From Streptomyces violaceus (GTDB taxonomy: Bacteria > Actinomycetota > Actinomycetes > Streptomycetales > Streptomycetaceae), in the NCBI GenBank assembly GCA_000715635.1, contig KL569165.1, positions 37,901 to 45,067 on the forward strand: a stretch of 7,167 nt of DNA. Reading direction: 5' to 3'. The notes below the pieces were generated by a model. That model made no database searches. It was not told the DNA's origin and saw only the letters and a list, made by a program, of their open reading frames with translations. The stretch's first letter is position 1, and each line of letters begins with the position of its first letter. A program made the translations under genes and the position numbers. Shown here one piece after another: positions 7,001 through 7,167 of this stretch.

Positions 7001-7167
7001 GAGCGGAGCGTCGGTATCCGTGGGGGAGAACAGGCCGCCGAGGCCGGGCAGTCCCAGCTCCGGACGCCCGCCCTCCGTACCCAGGGCGGCGAGGACGATG
7101 CGCAGCGCCTCGTACTGGTCGCCGTGGGCCGTGCCCTGCCGACGGCGGGCCCGCTGACGCAGCCGGG
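4034..7167 (-). CDS. Eco57I-type N6-adenine DNA methyltransferase, partial (N-terminus beyond right edge)
   Basis: The frame is open to the right edge, giving 1043 C-terminal residues. Internal TTG/ATG codons such as 6878-6880 are not real starts, since coding continues upstream. Residues ~55-110 are a helical lead-in ([26 protein letters not shown]), then [10 protein letters not shown] (127-136) opens the catalytic domain. The SAM-binding motif I is [10 protein letters not shown] (from 186; bases 6590-6610 for DPACGSG), followed by [13 protein letters not shown] (~235). After a ~200-residue helical insertion comes catalytic motif IV NPPW (461-464; 5774-5785), diagnostic of amino-methylating, adenine-type enzymes. 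The last ~350 residues, including [16 protein letters not shown] (~889-904), resemble the target-recognition region of Eco57I-type enzymes. It should transfer methyl from SAM to adenine in a specific DNA site. No nuclease motif is visible, but the missing N-terminus could hold one. It resembles the large methylase of class 1 DISARM (DrmMI) more than BREX PglX; this is from memory of the family and would need neighbours to confirm. Codon bias weakens in the C-terminal half. Confidence 0.94.
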   Translation of the reverse strand, partial: RLRQRARRRQGTAHGDQYEALRIVLAALGTEGGRPELGLPGLGGLFSPTDTDAPLDGLKLSNESLLAAVRHLAQVRDLGARRWRAVDYRHLDAEELGSVYESLLELEPKHSATDRSFELVEVAGNSRKTTGSYYTPASLIECLLDTTLDPVIDDAVKRGEQRATAAGRPDPADDIVDELLSLTVCDPACGSGHFLVASARRIAKRVASVRERNPEPTMDAVRHALHEVVARCIYGVDLNPMAVELAKVSLWLEAMEPGKALGFLDAHVKHGNGLIGATPKLLADGVPDEAFKPIEGDDRKYAAGLVKRNKAQRGGQDELLFDTDTLPGNERYAAELARITTARSDLLEEVRAQEDAYRAYTESTAYVHDVHAADAWCAAFVWPKHEGAPEAPTDQVFRALRGRDQSAVPDAAHAEILRLRDRYRFFHWHLEFPEVFSVPESGVGVQAGTGWTGGFDAVVGNPPWDSVNFRETEFFAVRAPEIAATNNTAARKKKIQALSVSPDTALLYNDYEAAKRQVYGESHFLRISGRYLLTGQGNLNVYALFAENDRVLTSARGRTGVIVPTGVATDTRTQYFFKDLITRGHLAALYGFENEEKVFPGVHHSVNFALFCMQGSGSQDAPIAIAFRVRQVAQISERAYTLTGRDIQLLNPNTGTCPVFRNRRDAEITLAIYHRVPVLVDETKTADGNPWGISLMRMFDMSHDSHLFCPDAQNGETFDDLLKDGWRLDGNVLVRGDERLLPLYEAKMLHHYDHRFSTYEGATEKQLAVGTLPRFTEEQHLDATAVPTARYWVAEGQIPTGKFEKNGTEIKVPGVRNRLAEKGWTRDWILGWRDITNKSNERTMIASLAPAHGFGNSFFLALPALPRQAPLLAAVWSSMSCDYAVRQKIGGTHLTYSYVQQMPVHTPNQLTPHTNFITPRVLELTYTANDMRPFARDLGDTGTPFRWDPDRRAVIRAELDALFFHLYGITRDDTAYILDTFNVTRDNDIKAHGEYRTKNLILAEYDRMATAGLTLETPLTEGESGTYRSTLNPPPGHGPRHPA

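Noticed and set aside
4034..7167. BREX PglX assignment for the methylase
   Set aside because: The lead-in [20 protein letters not shown] arrangement and C-terminus look unlike PglX as I know it, and no other BREX gene is visible; the N-terminus is missing, so this is not fully excluded.

Overview
The window looks like chromosomal DNA of a Streptomyces-type actinomycete. Base composition is very GC-rich, coding frames strongly prefer G or C at third positions, GTG starts occur, and the window carries a WhiJ-type regulator, a DUF397 protein and a short ATP-binding anti-sigma-like protein, a gene set highly amplified in Streptomyces and close relatives.

Layout, left to right. (1) Positions 1-1007, minus strand: the 5' part of a gene for an alpha-helical, TPR-like protein that runs off the left edge. 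It has a good promoter (1047-1075) and an unusual 12-bp direct repeat flanking its start codon. (2) 1160-2830: a WhiJ/AbaA-type regulatory cassette. It comprises an RsbW/GHKL-type ATP-binding protein (minus) and, divergently, a helix-turn-helix plus DUF5753 regulator followed with an ATGA overlap by a DUF397 small protein (plus). The shared 120-160 bp upstream region is packed with GTACG elements, a 9-bp inverted repeat and a 9-bp direct repeat at 21-bp spacing, and is a likely operator. (3) A hairpin at 2837-2863 sits exactly between the convergent DUF397 and EcsC genes. (4) 2870-3883, minus: an EcsC-family protein. (5) 3996-4017: a terminator-like hairpin. (6) 4034-7167, minus: the C-terminal 1043 residues of a large Eco57I-type N6-adenine DNA methyltransferase, whose N-terminus lies past the right edge.

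The regulator, the DUF397 protein and the ATP-binding protein probably form one developmental or antibiotic-control module. The methyltransferase is the last gene of a minus-strand unit that must begin to the right of the window. It resembles the large methylases that accompany multi-gene anti-phage systems such as class 1 DISARM, but no partner gene is visible here. Its C-terminal half, which includes the presumed target-recognition region, appears less GC-biased than its N-terminal half, with the change falling near the catalytic NPPW motif. I see no RNA genes, insertion sequences, CRISPR arrays or attachment sites.
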